Notes: generated by a model from the sequence alone, not told the origin. A stretch of DNA of 64,000 bases from GCA-2401735 sp051252095 (GCA_051252095.1 JBPOFK010000007.1:1-64000), one strand, 5' to 3'. Positions 36,174-44,803 are shown, counted from the first letter of the stretch. Made by a program: numbers and translations.

Positions 36174-36863
36174 TTAAACAGATAAATATCCTTTAATTTT
36201 TTCTGCATCCACTTGGTCTCTTAAATCCTCGTGGATAAATTTACCTTTATCAATCACAATAATTCTATCTGCCACTTCCATGGTAAAACTCAACACTTGT
36301 TCAGATACAATAATGGTGATTTCACGCATCTTTTTGATCTGATTCAAGATTTTGGCAATATCTTTAATAATAGATGGCTGAATACCTTCAGTAGGCTCAT
36401 CTAATAACAATACTTTAGGATTTGTGACTAAAGCACGCGCAATGGCTAACTGCTGTTGCTGGCCACCCGATAGGTTGCCACCTTTACGTTTACGCATATC
36501 AAATAGCACAGGGAATAACGCATAGATATCCTCCGGAATTTCACGCGTTTTGGACTTACCTAGGCCAGTCTCAATATTTTCTTGCACTGTCATATTTGGA
36601 AAAATCATTCTGCCTTGCGGCACATACGCCAAGCCTTTGTTTACGCGCATATAACTTTCATCACCTTGCACACTCTCACCATCAACAACTGCCTTACCCG
36701 CCGTACTTGGTAAAATACCCATCAATGATTTAAATAGCGTTGTTTTGCCCATGCCATTTCGGCCCATGATGGCTAGTGTTTCGTTTTTTTCCGCTTTAAA
36801 ATTAAGGCCATGAATGACTTCACTTTGGCCATAACTGACATGTAGGTCTTCAATTTCAATCAT
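36174..36863 (-). CDS. urtE: urea ABC transporter ATP-binding protein UrtE
   Basis: The 229-residue ATPase of the LivF class has Walker A MGRNGMGKTTLFKS, the ABC signature LSGGQQQQLAIARAL and Walker B VLLLDEPTEGIQP. It pairs with UrtD to drive the urea/amide permease. It is 25 bp after urtD, with AGGAGA ahead of the ATG. The Urt assignment rests on linkage to urease and on the two-ATPase LivG/LivF-like pair. Confidence 0.95.
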   Translation of the reverse strand: MIEIEDLHVSYGQSEVIHGLNFKAEKNETLAIMGRNGMGKTTLFKSLMGILPSTAGKAVVDGESVQGDESYMRVNKGLAYVPQGRMIFPNMTVQENIETGLGKSKTREIPEDIYALFPVLFDMRKRKGGNLSGGQQQQLAIARALVTNPKVLLLDEPTEGIQPSIIKDIAKILNQIKKMREITIIVSEQVLSFTMEVADRIIVIDKGKFIHEDLRDQVDAEKIKGYLSV

Positions 36864-36888
36864 CTTTCAATCTCCTGTCAAAAGTAAG

Positions 36889-37632
36889 TTAATGGCCAAG
36901 ATATACTTCGATTACATTTTTATCTGCTTGCACTTTATCCATCGGCCCTTCGGCAAGAATTTTGCCTTGGTGTAAAACCGTGACTTTATGCGCAATCTTT
37001 TCCACAAAATCCATATCATGCTCAATCACAAGTACAGAGCGATTATTAGCAATCTTCTTAAGCAATACCGCTGTGTCATCACGCTCTTTGGCACTCATCC
37101 CTGCAACAGGCTCATCCAACATGAGCAATTCTGGTTCTTGCATCAGTAGCATGCCAATCTCTAACCACTGCTTTTGACCATGACTTAACAAAGCCGCTTC
37201 CATATCTAAAAATTCGGTCAACATGATTTCTGCAGCAATTTTTTTCACTTGCGCATCGACTTCTGCTGTCCGTTTAAACGTTAAACTTTTAAACACATTA
37301 CGGTTGCGTGGGTAAGACATTTCTAAGTTTTGGTCTACCGATAAATTCTCATAAATGGATGGTGTTTGAAATTTACGCCCTACGCCCGCGCGCACAATCT
37401 CATGCTCCGCCATCTGAGTTAATTCTTTATTCATGAACTTGATTGTCCCAGAGGTTGATTTGGTTTTACCGCAGATCAAATCAAGGACTGTTGTTTTACC
37501 TGCGCCATTCGGTCCAATCACTACACGTAATTCGTTTTTATCGATATACATATTCAGTGAGTCTACTGCTTTAAATCCATCGAACGAGACAGTTAAATCT
37601 TCAATCGCTAATACAAAGTCCGTGGTACTCAT
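36889..37632 (-). CDS. urtD: urea ABC transporter ATP-binding protein UrtD
   Basis: The 247-residue ATPase of the LivG class has Walker A GPNGAGKTTVLDLI and Walker B ELLMLDEPVAGMSA. The usual LSGGQ signature is replaced by LLSHGQKQWLEIGM, which is the form typical of UrtD. The ATG overlaps the urtC stop by 4 bp, so translation is coupled. Confidence 0.96.
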   Translation of the reverse strand: MSTTDFVLAIEDLTVSFDGFKAVDSLNMYIDKNELRVVIGPNGAGKTTVLDLICGKTKSTSGTIKFMNKELTQMAEHEIVRAGVGRKFQTPSIYENLSVDQNLEMSYPRNRNVFKSLTFKRTAEVDAQVKKIAAEIMLTEFLDMEAALLSHGQKQWLEIGMLLMQEPELLMLDEPVAGMSAKERDDTAVLLKKIANNRSVLVIEHDMDFVEKIAHKVTVLHQGKILAEGPMDKVQADKNVIEVYLGH

Positions 37633-38762
37633 GCTTTTACTCCTTTAACCAGCGTTTCAGCTGCATCTGAATCTGAAATTTTCTGTAGGAATTTAAATTT
37701 ATGCTTATATTTCTGATACAAGCCGGCGATGCCATCTGGGAAGAACATCACCACCGCAATAAACAAACCGCCCATCAGGAATAACCACAGCTCTGGGTAT
37801 GTTTCTGAGAAAAAGGTTTTGCCATAATTCACCAGCAAGGTACCGTACACTGCGCCTATGAGCGATGCACGCCCGCCAACCGCACAGAAAATCACCATTT
37901 CAATCGAAGGTACAATACCGATGAATGAAGCCGACATAAAGCCAACCTGCAAAGTAAACATTGCACCACCAATTGCGGAGATCATGGCAGCTAAGCAGAA
38001 CACAAAGATTTTATAGTTAGAAACATCGTAACCAGAGAAACGAACGCGTTCTTCTTTATCGCGCATCGCTAGCAAAATCATACCGAATCGACCTGACAGC
38101 ATCCAACGACAGCCGAGTATCACGCCAAACAGCAAGAATGCATTAAGATAGTAGAGAATATATTTCGCACTATCAGTTCGCGTATCCCAACCCAATACAG
38201 TTTTGAGATCGGTAATACCGTTAACACCCCCAGTATAGCCTTGTTGACCCACAATCAAGATCGTCAGAATTAGAGCAACCGCTTGTGTAATAATCGCAAA
38301 ATACACACCGCCAACCCTTCTTTTAAACATGGCATAACCAATAATATAAGCAAAGATTGTTGGCACAACCAGAATAGCAATAATGGTTAAGGTTAAACTC
38401 TGAAAGGGAAGCCACATGGTGGGCAACTCTGTAATCTGGTTCCAATCCATAAAGTCAGGGATCCCAGGTGTTGTTTGAATCTTAGTGCTTTCAGGGTCGG
38501 AAGCTTCTAACTTCATGAACATGGCCATTGCATAACCCCCTAGACCAAAAAATATACCCTGTCCTAAACTTAAGATGCCGCCTTGACCCCACAATAGTAC
38601 CAAGCCAATGGCAACAAAAGCATAGGTTAAGTACTTACCTGCCAAGTTGAGTCGGAAAATATCCAAGCCTAATGGCAGTACGACTAAGATGAGGGCTGCC
38701 AAAACAATCAGCCCTAAAGCCCCTTCTTTACCACCAAACAATTTGCTTGCTAATGTGTTCAT
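37629..38762 (-). CDS. urtC: urea ABC transporter permease UrtC
   Basis: The 377-residue LivM-class permease has about ten hydrophobic segments. GQGGILSLGQGIFFGLGGYAMAMFMKLE near residue 60 is the conserved region of the class, and KTFFSETYPELWLFLMGGLFIAVV near the C-terminus is typical of UrtC. It forms the channel with UrtB. It lies 74 bp after urtB and overlaps urtD. Confidence 0.95.
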   Translation of the reverse strand: MNTLASKLFGGKEGALGLIVLAALILVVLPLGLDIFRLNLAGKYLTYAFVAIGLVLLWGQGGILSLGQGIFFGLGGYAMAMFMKLEASDPESTKIQTTPGIPDFMDWNQITELPTMWLPFQSLTLTIIAILVVPTIFAYIIGYAMFKRRVGGVYFAIITQAVALILTILIVGQQGYTGGVNGITDLKTVLGWDTRTDSAKYILYYLNAFLLFGVILGCRWMLSGRFGMILLAMRDKEERVRFSGYDVSNYKIFVFCLAAMISAIGGAMFTLQVGFMSASFIGIVPSIEMVIFCAVGGRASLIGAVYGTLLVNYGKTFFSETYPELWLFLMGGLFIAVVMFFPDGIAGLYQKYKHKFKFLQKISDSDAAETLVKGVKA

Positions 38763-38836
38763 AAACCACTCCTTAATATTACAAATCTTTTATCTAAACC
38801 ATCTCATCACTTGCATCAACAGGCCAAATCAAGGCT

Positions 38837-39754
38837 TTATTTACGTAGTTTTGAAGCAAACAGACCTTCTGGTTTCACCATCAACACTGCAACAATAAAC
38901 AGTAGAGTCGCCATCTTGCCCATAGAGCTACTCAAGAAGAACTGAAGGATTGATTGCGCTTGTGCAATACCAAATGCTGAAGCAATTGTCCCAAGTAAAC
39001 TAGCAGCACCACCAAAAACCACCACCATAAAGCTGTCCACAATATACAGTGATCCACTGGTTGGACCTGTAGAAGCAATCGTGGTAAATGCTGCGCCAGC
39101 AATACCTGCAATACCACAGCCGAGTGCGTAGGTCATACGGTCAACTTTCTTCGTATTAACCCCCACAGCACCCGCCATCATCCGATTTTGCACTGTCGCT
39201 CGCATATTTAAACCCCATGCTGACTTAAACATAATGAGATATACGCCACCTGTCACAATTGCAGCAAGCACCATCACAAATATGCCATTTAAGGGAATAT
39301 CTATCGTCTCTGTTGGCGCAAACGAGCCTAACAACCACTCTGGCAAGGTAGCACTCACTTCTTTGGCACCAAATGCTGAACGGAATATTTGCTGCATCAC
39401 TAAACTCAAGCCCCAAGTAGCGAGTAGCGTATCAAGCGGCCGCTTATACAGATGCCGAATCATAATAAACTCGACAAAGTAACCAATCCCGAAGGCGATG
39501 ATAAATGACAGGATAATAGCGAAGACAAAGTAGTAATCGACAGCACCGTAGGTGACAGCTAGCTTAGATAACATCACAGTAGTATAGGCACCGATGGTCA
39601 TAAACTCACCGTGCGCCATATTAATCACGCCCATCTGACCAAAAATAATGGCAAGACCTAATGCCATTAGCAACAACACACTAAACATACTGAGTCCAGA
39701 AAAGCTTTGCATGACAAAAATACTCGTCATTTCTGCTGCGGTGTAATCGAACAT
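38837..39754 (-). CDS. urtB: urea ABC transporter permease UrtB
   Basis: A 305-residue LivH-class permease with about eight membrane helices; GQMGVINMAHGEFMTIGAYT and the GLSLVMQQIFRSAFGAKEVS segment are class-typical. It lacks the long N-terminal extension seen in some UrtB proteins, so it corresponds to the short form. A 157-bp spacer with three stem-loops separates it from urtA. Confidence 0.93.
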   Translation of the reverse strand: MFDYTAAEMTSIFVMQSFSGLSMFSVLLLMALGLAIIFGQMGVINMAHGEFMTIGAYTTVMLSKLAVTYGAVDYYFVFAIILSFIIAFGIGYFVEFIMIRHLYKRPLDTLLATWGLSLVMQQIFRSAFGAKEVSATLPEWLLGSFAPTETIDIPLNGIFVMVLAAIVTGGVYLIMFKSAWGLNMRATVQNRMMAGAVGVNTKKVDRMTYALGCGIAGIAGAAFTTIASTGPTSGSLYIVDSFMVVVFGGAASLLGTIASAFGIAQAQSILQFFLSSSMGKMATLLFIVAVLMVKPEGLFASKLRK

Positions 39755-39791
39755 ACTGTCCCCCTTTATTAATACAAATATGGAATCTAAT

Positions 39792-39898
39792 CTTTTCTAA
39801 GACCACTCAACTGTTTTAAATGACCTTAGAAAAGCAAGCTAAATAAAGAAACATAATCTAGCTTGCTAGTTGATGTGATCTGCTTTGCAGAGACCACA
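39792..39898 (-). promoter_or_regulatory. three stem-loops between urtA and urtB
   Basis: In the order of transcription the spacer holds a bulged hairpin right after the urtA stop (39874-39898), then AGCAAGCTA/TAGCTTGCT (39833-39867) followed by a short T run, then CTTTTCTAAG/CTTAGAAAAG (39792-39834). They touch at 39833-39834. This is the common pattern that lowers expression of transporter genes downstream of a binding-protein gene, by partial termination or by protecting the urtA mRNA end. Confidence 0.6.
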
Positions 39899-39911
39899 CC
39901 GTTAAATCAAC

Positions 39912-41156
39912 TTATTGATAACCTTTTGGGAATGGATCAGGTTTGATGTAATCAGAGGTATAAACCACTTCTGCTTGACCATCTTTTTTCCATTTACCTA
40001 CACGTAGTTTAGTTGTTAAGTGATGGTTTTTCTCAACAGTAACAGGACCTTCTGGTGCGTCTTTAAATACATAGCCAGGCAATGCTGCTTGTACTTTATC
40101 CACATCAAAACTACCTGCTCGCTCAACTGCTGCTTTGTATAACCATGGACCTAAGTAAGCAGCTTGTGTCACATCACCAATCACAGCATCTTTACCGTAT
40201 TTCTTTTTAAATGCCGCAACGAATTTCACGTTTTCAGGATTTGTTTGTGATTGAAAGTATTTCATTGCAGAGTAGAAGCCTTCTAAGTTTTCACCACCAA
40301 TACCAAGCACTTCATCTTCTGTTACTGAAATCGTTAACATGGTTTGTTTTTTAGCGTTCAAGCCAGCTGCATTTAACTGTTTAAACCAAGCCACATTAGA
40401 ACCACCAACAACCGCTGCATAAATCACATCAGGCTTTTTCAGTTTGATTTTGTTAATCACAGAACCAAATTGTGTATCGCCTAAAGCAATATACTCTTCA
40501 CCAACAACGGTACCTTTAAGATTGCGCTCGATGTGCTTACGCGCAATTTTCATAGAAGTACGTGGCCAAATATAGTCAGAACCGATTAGGTAGAATTTTT
40601 TCGCTTTTTTCTCTTTAGCAATCCAATCTAAACCTGCAAGAATCTGTTGCGTTGCTTCTTGACCTGTATAGAAAACATTTTTAGATTGCTCCAAGCCTTC
40701 ATAGAAAGTTGGGTAGAAAAGCAAACCATTTTCTTTTTCGAAAACAGGTAAAGCCGCTTTACGTGAAGCAGATGTCCAGCAACCCATCACTGAAGCTACT
40801 TTGTCACTCACTAATAGTTTTTTTGCTTTTTCAGCAAATGTTGGCCAATCAGATGCGCCATCTTCTTGAATCACTTTAATCTTACGACCTAAAATACCGC
40901 CCATCGCATTAATCTGCTCAATCGCCAACTTTTCAGCTTGAATAGAGCCTGTTTCACTAATGGCCATTGTGCCAGTCGCAGAATGCAGAATACCCACAGT
41001 CACCTCAGTGTCTGTGACTGCTAATCCAGTTGTATTGACTTTTGAAGTTGGATAATCAGCGGCTAATGCACTTGTTGACAGAACACCTGCTGAAAGCAAC
41101 GCCCCGACAAGTGCACCACTTGCTTTCATAAAATTACGTCTATTAAAAATAGTCAT
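39912..41156 (-). CDS. urtA: urea/short-chain amide ABC transporter substrate-binding protein UrtA
   Basis: The 414-residue periplasmic protein of the Leu/Ile/Val-binding-protein class starts with NRRNFMKAS, a twin-arginine-like motif, followed by a hydrophobic stretch ending in ALAA; export by Tat is therefore predicted. The UrtA core shows VTVGILHSATGTMAISE, MGCWTSASRKAALPVFEK and FYTGQEATQQILAGLDW. It lies 60 bp after fmdB. In Methylophilus a related system (FmdDEF) takes up short-chain amides and urea, so both substrates are plausible here. Confidence 0.94.
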   Translation of the reverse strand: MTIFNRRNFMKASGALVGALLSAGVLSTSALAADYPTSKVNTTGLAVTDTEVTVGILHSATGTMAISETGSIQAEKLAIEQINAMGGILGRKIKVIQEDGASDWPTFAEKAKKLLVSDKVASVMGCWTSASRKAALPVFEKENGLLFYPTFYEGLEQSKNVFYTGQEATQQILAGLDWIAKEKKAKKFYLIGSDYIWPRTSMKIARKHIERNLKGTVVGEEYIALGDTQFGSVINKIKLKKPDVIYAAVVGGSNVAWFKQLNAAGLNAKKQTMLTISVTEDEVLGIGGENLEGFYSAMKYFQSQTNPENVKFVAAFKKKYGKDAVIGDVTQAAYLGPWLYKAAVERAGSFDVDKVQAALPGYVFKDAPEGPVTVEKNHHLTTKLRVGKWKKDGQAEVVYTSDYIKPDPFPKGYQ

Positions 41157-41216
41157 TACTTACTCTCCTTTATTAAAAACAAAATGAAACTTCAGTACTT
41201 CTTTACTCAATAATAT

Positions 41217-41555
41217 TTAGTGCCCAAGCATCCATGGTCTAGCCGTTTTTTTAGTTTGCACCTGTAAAGCAGCCTTTCCTGTATCTGGATTAACTTGTGT
41301 GCTTGTTTTACATGTGTGTGACCCTGTACAACCACAACTAGAACGTCTGCCTAAATTCGGTTCATGTGCAGACTTCTCATTGCGTTCATAAGCGACTCGC
41401 TGCGTCTTTCCAAGAACAGCCAACTTCGGCGCAGACATAATGCGATGACTTTCATTTCCACAATCTTGGCAAAATGCGGGTTCGCTTGATTCACTCATTT
41501 TTCGCAGTGCTGTAAAGACACCGCATTGATCACACTCATATTCATAAACAGGCAT
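41217..41555 (-). CDS. fmdB: FmdB family zinc-ribbon regulatory protein
   Basis: The 112-residue protein starts with MPVYEYECDQCG, the FmdB signature, and has a CxxC...CxxC zinc ribbon (CDQC, CQDC) in the first 40 residues. A later CGCTGSHTCKT adds further cysteines. The start at 41555 follows AAGGAG; the longer frame upstream overlaps fmdA and is not real. FmdB was named in Methylophilus as a putative regulator of formamidase, but its mechanism is unproven. It lies 10 bp after fmdA. Confidence 0.95.
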   Translation of the reverse strand: MPVYEYECDQCGVFTALRKMSESSEPAFCQDCGNESHRIMSAPKLAVLGKTQRVAYERNEKSAHEPNLGRRSSCGCTGSHTCKTSTQVNPDTGKAALQVQTKKTARPWMLGH

Positions 41556-41565
41556 GCATTGCTCC

Positions 41566-42789
41566 TTAGCTCGTTTTCGCAGTATCAATACCAGGTTTAA
41601 CCATAATTTTTGGTCCATCTGCATTTGGCTTCATATCGAAATCAAAAATCTCAGTTGGAAGCCATAAGGTTGCACAGGCATTAGGAATATCAACTACACC
41701 ACTAATATGACCTTCAACAGGCGCAGTACCTAAAATAGATAAGGCTTGAGCGCCGGTGTAGCCAAATTTCTTCATATACTCAATTGCGTTTAAACATGCT
41801 TGCCGATAAGCAACATGCACATCCAAATAATGTTGTTTGCCTTGTTCATCAACAGAAATACCTTCAAAAATCATGTAATCTCTGTAGGTTGGTGTCAGTA
41901 CACTTGGTTGGAAGATTGGGTTTTTAACGCCATATTTCTTCACACCATCTTTAATCAAGCTTACTTTGATATCGAGATAACCTGCCATCTCAATCGCACC
42001 ACAGAAAGTAATTTCACCATCACCTTGTGAGAAGTGAAGATCACCCATTGATAAACCGCCGTCTTTAACGTAGACAGGGAAATAAATCTTAGAACCTTTG
42101 GTTAGGTTTTTGATATCACAGTTACCGCCGTGATCACGTGGTGGTACTGTACGAGCGCCTTCTGTTTTTGCTTTTTCGCCAGTTTCACCTGTTAAGCGAC
42201 CTACAACAGCTGACTTCGGCTCTGGAGGTAAAGCAAGCGCTGGTACACGGTCAGGATCTGTTGCAATTAACTCACCTTCACGCTCATTCCATGTTTCTAA
42301 AAGTTCTTGTGATGGTAAGCAACCAATCAGGCCTGGATGCATAATGCCCGCAAACTTCACGTTTGGCACATGGCGAGATGTTGTGTAGATACCATGAAAA
42401 TCCCAGATTGACTTTCTTGCCTCTGGATAATGATCGACTAAAAAACCACCACCGTTTTCTTTAGCAAAGATACCGTTAAAGCCCCATTGACTATCTTCAA
42501 AAGTGCCAACATCTAGGATATCAACTACCATTAAGTCGCCAGGCTCAGCACCCTCAACACCAATTGGACCACTTAAATAATGCACTTGCGTTAAATCAAC
42601 ATCTCTCACATCATTAGCACTATCGTTATTACCAATCTGACCGCCAGTCCAATCCATGCACTCTACACGGAACTCATCACCAGGCTTTACCATAGCGATC
42701 ATTGGGATATCTGGATGCCAGCGATTATGAATCTGCCCATCCTGTTCCCAGGGCTTTTTATCGAGATCTAACTTTACAATCGTTTTCAT
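41566..42789 (-). CDS. fmdA: formamidase
   Basis: The 407-residue protein belongs to the FmdA/AmdA acetamidase-formamidase family. It hydrolyses formamide, and less well other short amides, to the acid and ammonia in the cytoplasm. Typical segments are WHPDIPMIAMVKPGDEFRVE, the DWTGGQIGNNDSA region, LSGPIGVEGAEPGDLMVVD and MGDLHFSQGDGEITFCGAIE. GAGGAAGC precedes the ATG. It is the first gene of the series that continues through fmdB, urt and ure. Together they supply ammonia from amides and urea. Confidence 0.97.
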   Translation of the reverse strand: MKTIVKLDLDKKPWEQDGQIHNRWHPDIPMIAMVKPGDEFRVECMDWTGGQIGNNDSANDVRDVDLTQVHYLSGPIGVEGAEPGDLMVVDILDVGTFEDSQWGFNGIFAKENGGGFLVDHYPEARKSIWDFHGIYTTSRHVPNVKFAGIMHPGLIGCLPSQELLETWNEREGELIATDPDRVPALALPPEPKSAVVGRLTGETGEKAKTEGARTVPPRDHGGNCDIKNLTKGSKIYFPVYVKDGGLSMGDLHFSQGDGEITFCGAIEMAGYLDIKVSLIKDGVKKYGVKNPIFQPSVLTPTYRDYMIFEGISVDEQGKQHYLDVHVAYRQACLNAIEYMKKFGYTGAQALSILGTAPVEGHISGVVDIPNACATLWLPTEIFDFDMKPNADGPKIMVKPGIDTAKTS

Positions 42790-42860
42790 TAGCTTCCTCC
42801 TAATTTCAATTTCTGGTTAAATGAATACCTATACCCACCATATTGAACTGCGCCTTTTGT

Positions 42861-42889
42861 ATATAATTGGTCTAACAAATGGCTATCAA
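42861..42889 (-). promoter_or_regulatory. sigma-70 promoter of fmdA with an overlapping inverted repeat
   Basis: The minus strand has -35 TTGATA (42884-42889), a 17-bp spacer and -10 TTATAT (42861-42866), about 70 bp ahead of the fmdA ATG. The spacer and -10 are covered by AATTGGTCTAACAAAT (plus strand, 42865-42880), which resembles operators of FadR/PdhR-type GntR regulators (ATTGGT-N3-ACCAAT) with one mismatch. A repressor site is possible, but no GntR gene is in the window. Confidence 0.55.
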
Positions 42890-42925
42890 TGAACAAAGTT
42901 TATGGTTTTGATAGCTGGAAAGAAA

Positions 42926-42941
42926 TACGTCAAATTGCGTA
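42926..42941 (+). promoter_or_regulatory. inverted-repeat operator B, between fmdA and an exported-protein gene
   Basis: The site TACGTCAAATTGCGTA is identical, together with the next two bases, to site C. It ends 30 bp before TGCTAT (42972-42977), a -10-like element for the plus-strand gene at 43012, which places its centre near -50. It also lies about 80 bp upstream of the predicted fmdA transcript start and could serve both directions. Confidence 0.7.
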
Positions 42942-42971
42942 GTTTATAATTCGGATAACGTGTTTGATTTA

Positions 42972-42977
42972 TGCTAT
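42972..42977 (+). promoter_or_regulatory. -10-like element ahead of the gene at 43012
   Basis: TGCTAT, inside a TGCTATTTT stretch shared with the promoter at 44834, has no good -35 at the usual distance. That fits an activator-dependent promoter served by operator B, exactly 30 bp upstream. Confidence 0.5.
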
Positions 42978-43011
42978 TTTTTTAGCAAGATTTTTGAATT
43001 GAGAAGAACAA

Positions 43012-43452
43012 ATGAAACAACATCTATGTGTGCTGATTGCACTATCGTTGCATATATCACCTGCATTAGCAGAAGACTGGTCCTCTATTATTAAAGATGA
43101 AGAGCACGAGGTATTCGTTGATATCGACTCTTATAATGTCACCGATAAATTACCCTACCTTATCGCAAAGACAATTTACAAAGAGCCTCAACAATTTAAT
43201 TTACCCAAGAAGAAAATCACCTATACAACAAGTATTGCTAAATTTCAGTTTAACTGTATCTATCCTTTATATCGTATTAGATCAATAAAACTATTGTATA
43301 AAAACGACCAGTTAATTGAGATAGTCAAAATTAGCGGCGGCCTGCAAAAAATAACAGCCAATTCTGATGAGTTTTCGATTGGTCAATTAACTTGTCAAGT
43401 CCATCAAATGCTAGGTGGCGCATCACAACCAAATCCAGCTCAATCAAACTAA
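43012..43452 (+). CDS. exported protein, surface-adhesin-E-like, unknown function
   Basis: The 146-residue protein has a signal peptide (cleavage near PALA-ED, about residue 21). WSSIIKDEEHEVFVDIDSYNV at the mature N-terminus resembles the opening of the surface-adhesin E family, with two cysteines (FNCIYPLY and LTCQVHQ) that could pair. The function is not known. It is preceded by operator B and a promoter with the same geometry as the lipoprotein gene at 44873, so both probably answer to the same regulator. GAGAAGAAC is a plausible ribosome site. Confidence 0.8.
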   Translation: MKQHLCVLIALSLHISPALAEDWSSIIKDEEHEVFVDIDSYNVTDKLPYLIAKTIYKEPQQFNLPKKKITYTTSIAKFQFNCIYPLYRIRSIKLLYKNDQLIEIVKISGGLQKITANSDEFSIGQLTCQVHQMLGGASQPNPAQSN

Positions 43453-43457
43453 CATCA

Positions 43458-43488
43458 TCGCACCAATGGCAATCAACCATTGATGCGA
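43458..43488. terminator. hairpin between convergent genes, no T run
   Basis: CGCACCAATGG and CCATTGATGCG form a 12-bp stem with one G-T pair and a 7-nt loop. It lies between the convergent exported-protein and porin genes. Neither side has a T run, so it may protect mRNA ends or act with Rho rather than be a classical terminator. Confidence 0.45.
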
Positions 43489-43504
43489 CGTCATGTATTA
43501 ATGC

Positions 43505-44665
43505 TTAGAACTGGTATTGCATAGAAATTAAGATTGCATCAGTAGTACCTGCACCAGTGATGTCAGTTTCTTGGTACTCAGCTGAAATAAGTGCATTGTA
43601 TGGTGCCATTACATAATTCACACCAAAATCCATACGTTCAGTTTTGATATTTAAATCATTATCAAACTCTTGATAACGTGCAAACGGCATAAACTTGCCC
43701 CAACCAATCTGTTTATCAAATAAGTAAGCAGCTCCAACATAGTATGCATCGCCTTGTTCAGCTTCAAACACGTCATCAGTATCATAGTCATAATAAGCTG
43801 CTTCTAATGAAACAGTACCAGGACCAACACCTGTTTTTTCCATTAAGAAATCAATACTGTAGGATGAATAGTCACCAACATCAGTTAAACTCACAACTCC
43901 ATCAGACTTTTGTCTACCGGCAATACCAACCGTTAATATATCTTTTGCGCCAAAGTAATTACCAGTGCCGTAGTAACCAGGCTCGGCATCCCAAAATGCA
44001 ACTTGCACACGGCCTGCATACATTAAATTATCTTCGTCACCATCATTCTCTGATAATCCATTAATTGCTGTACCAGCAGCATTGGTTGCTTGACTAAACC
44101 TAAAAATATTATCTCCTTCAAAAACACCGAATGAAACAGCTAGCTTATCTTCCATAAAGCTACTCACAACAGCAACACCTTCGTCACGGCCAATAACGCC
44201 ACCATTCCAGCCATAACGTGATGAAATGTTAGCCCAATAGCCACCTCCGCCACCTGAAGAATAGTATGGTCCAGCCATATTGGCGCGATCACTTGGAGAT
44301 AAGAAGCGACCAGCCCAAATTGCGATTTCTGGCGTTAATTGCAATTGCACGTTTGCATCAATAACTTCCCAATTACCTTGACCACCACCTGAACGTTCAG
44401 TATTCAACATACCCTTGATGTATTTATTCATAGAACCAGACACATACAAACGGGCACTATTGAGTGAAAAGTCATTTGAACGATCATCACCATTTGCGGC
44501 GCCATCTTCAGCATTTAGATAACTTGTAATAAAACCAAAACCAACACTAATGGATTTGTCTTCACCAAAGTTAATAGTGGCACCGGCATTGGCTGACATT
44601 GCTGGCAAAGCGGTTGCAACAGCGAGTGATATTGCCGCTAAACTTTTTTGTGGCTTAAACGTCAT
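43505..44665 (-). CDS. fmdC: outer-membrane porin, FmdC-like (short-chain amides and urea)
   Basis: The 386-residue protein has a signal peptide (cleavage near ANA, about residue 27), a repetitive amphipathic beta-strand body, and the C-terminal phenylalanine (ISMQYQF) needed for outer-membrane assembly. In Methylophilus the porin FmdC lies near fmdA and serves amides and urea; the similar length and context support that name, which is not proven here. Operator C lies about 120 bp upstream. A stem (TTGCTTT/AAAGCAA, 44709-44728) sits in the leader. Confidence 0.8.
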   Translation of the reverse strand: MTFKPQKSLAAISLAVATALPAMSANAGATINFGEDKSISVGFGFITSYLNAEDGAANGDDRSNDFSLNSARLYVSGSMNKYIKGMLNTERSGGGQGNWEVIDANVQLQLTPEIAIWAGRFLSPSDRANMAGPYYSSGGGGGYWANISSRYGWNGGVIGRDEGVAVVSSFMEDKLAVSFGVFEGDNIFRFSQATNAAGTAINGLSENDGDEDNLMYAGRVQVAFWDAEPGYYGTGNYFGAKDILTVGIAGRQKSDGVVSLTDVGDYSSYSIDFLMEKTGVGPGTVSLEAAYYDYDTDDVFEAEQGDAYYVGAAYLFDKQIGWGKFMPFARYQEFDNDLNIKTERMDFGVNYVMAPYNALISAEYQETDITGAGTTDAILISMQYQF

Positions 44666-44787
44666 TTTGCTACTCCTTTATAATAATAAAAAAAATTGAA
44701 TGATTTTTTTGCTTTCTTGAAAAAGCAAGGTGATACAAGGCTGAATTTGTTAAAGGTGAGAATAACGACAAGACTGCATAGCGCATA

Positions 44788-44803
44788 TACGTCAAATTGC
44801 GTA
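44788..44803 (+). promoter_or_regulatory. inverted-repeat operator C, between the porin and a lipoprotein gene
   Basis: TACGTCAAATTGCGTA, identical to site B including the next two bases. It ends 30 bp before TGCTAT (44834-44839), the -10-like element of the plus-strand lipoprotein gene, as at site B. It also lies about 120 bp ahead of the porin start on the other strand. Confidence 0.7.

Noticed and set aside
41556..41624. Upstream extension of fmdB
   Set aside because: It overlaps fmdA, and the FmdB signature starts directly at the ATG at 41555 after AAGGAG.
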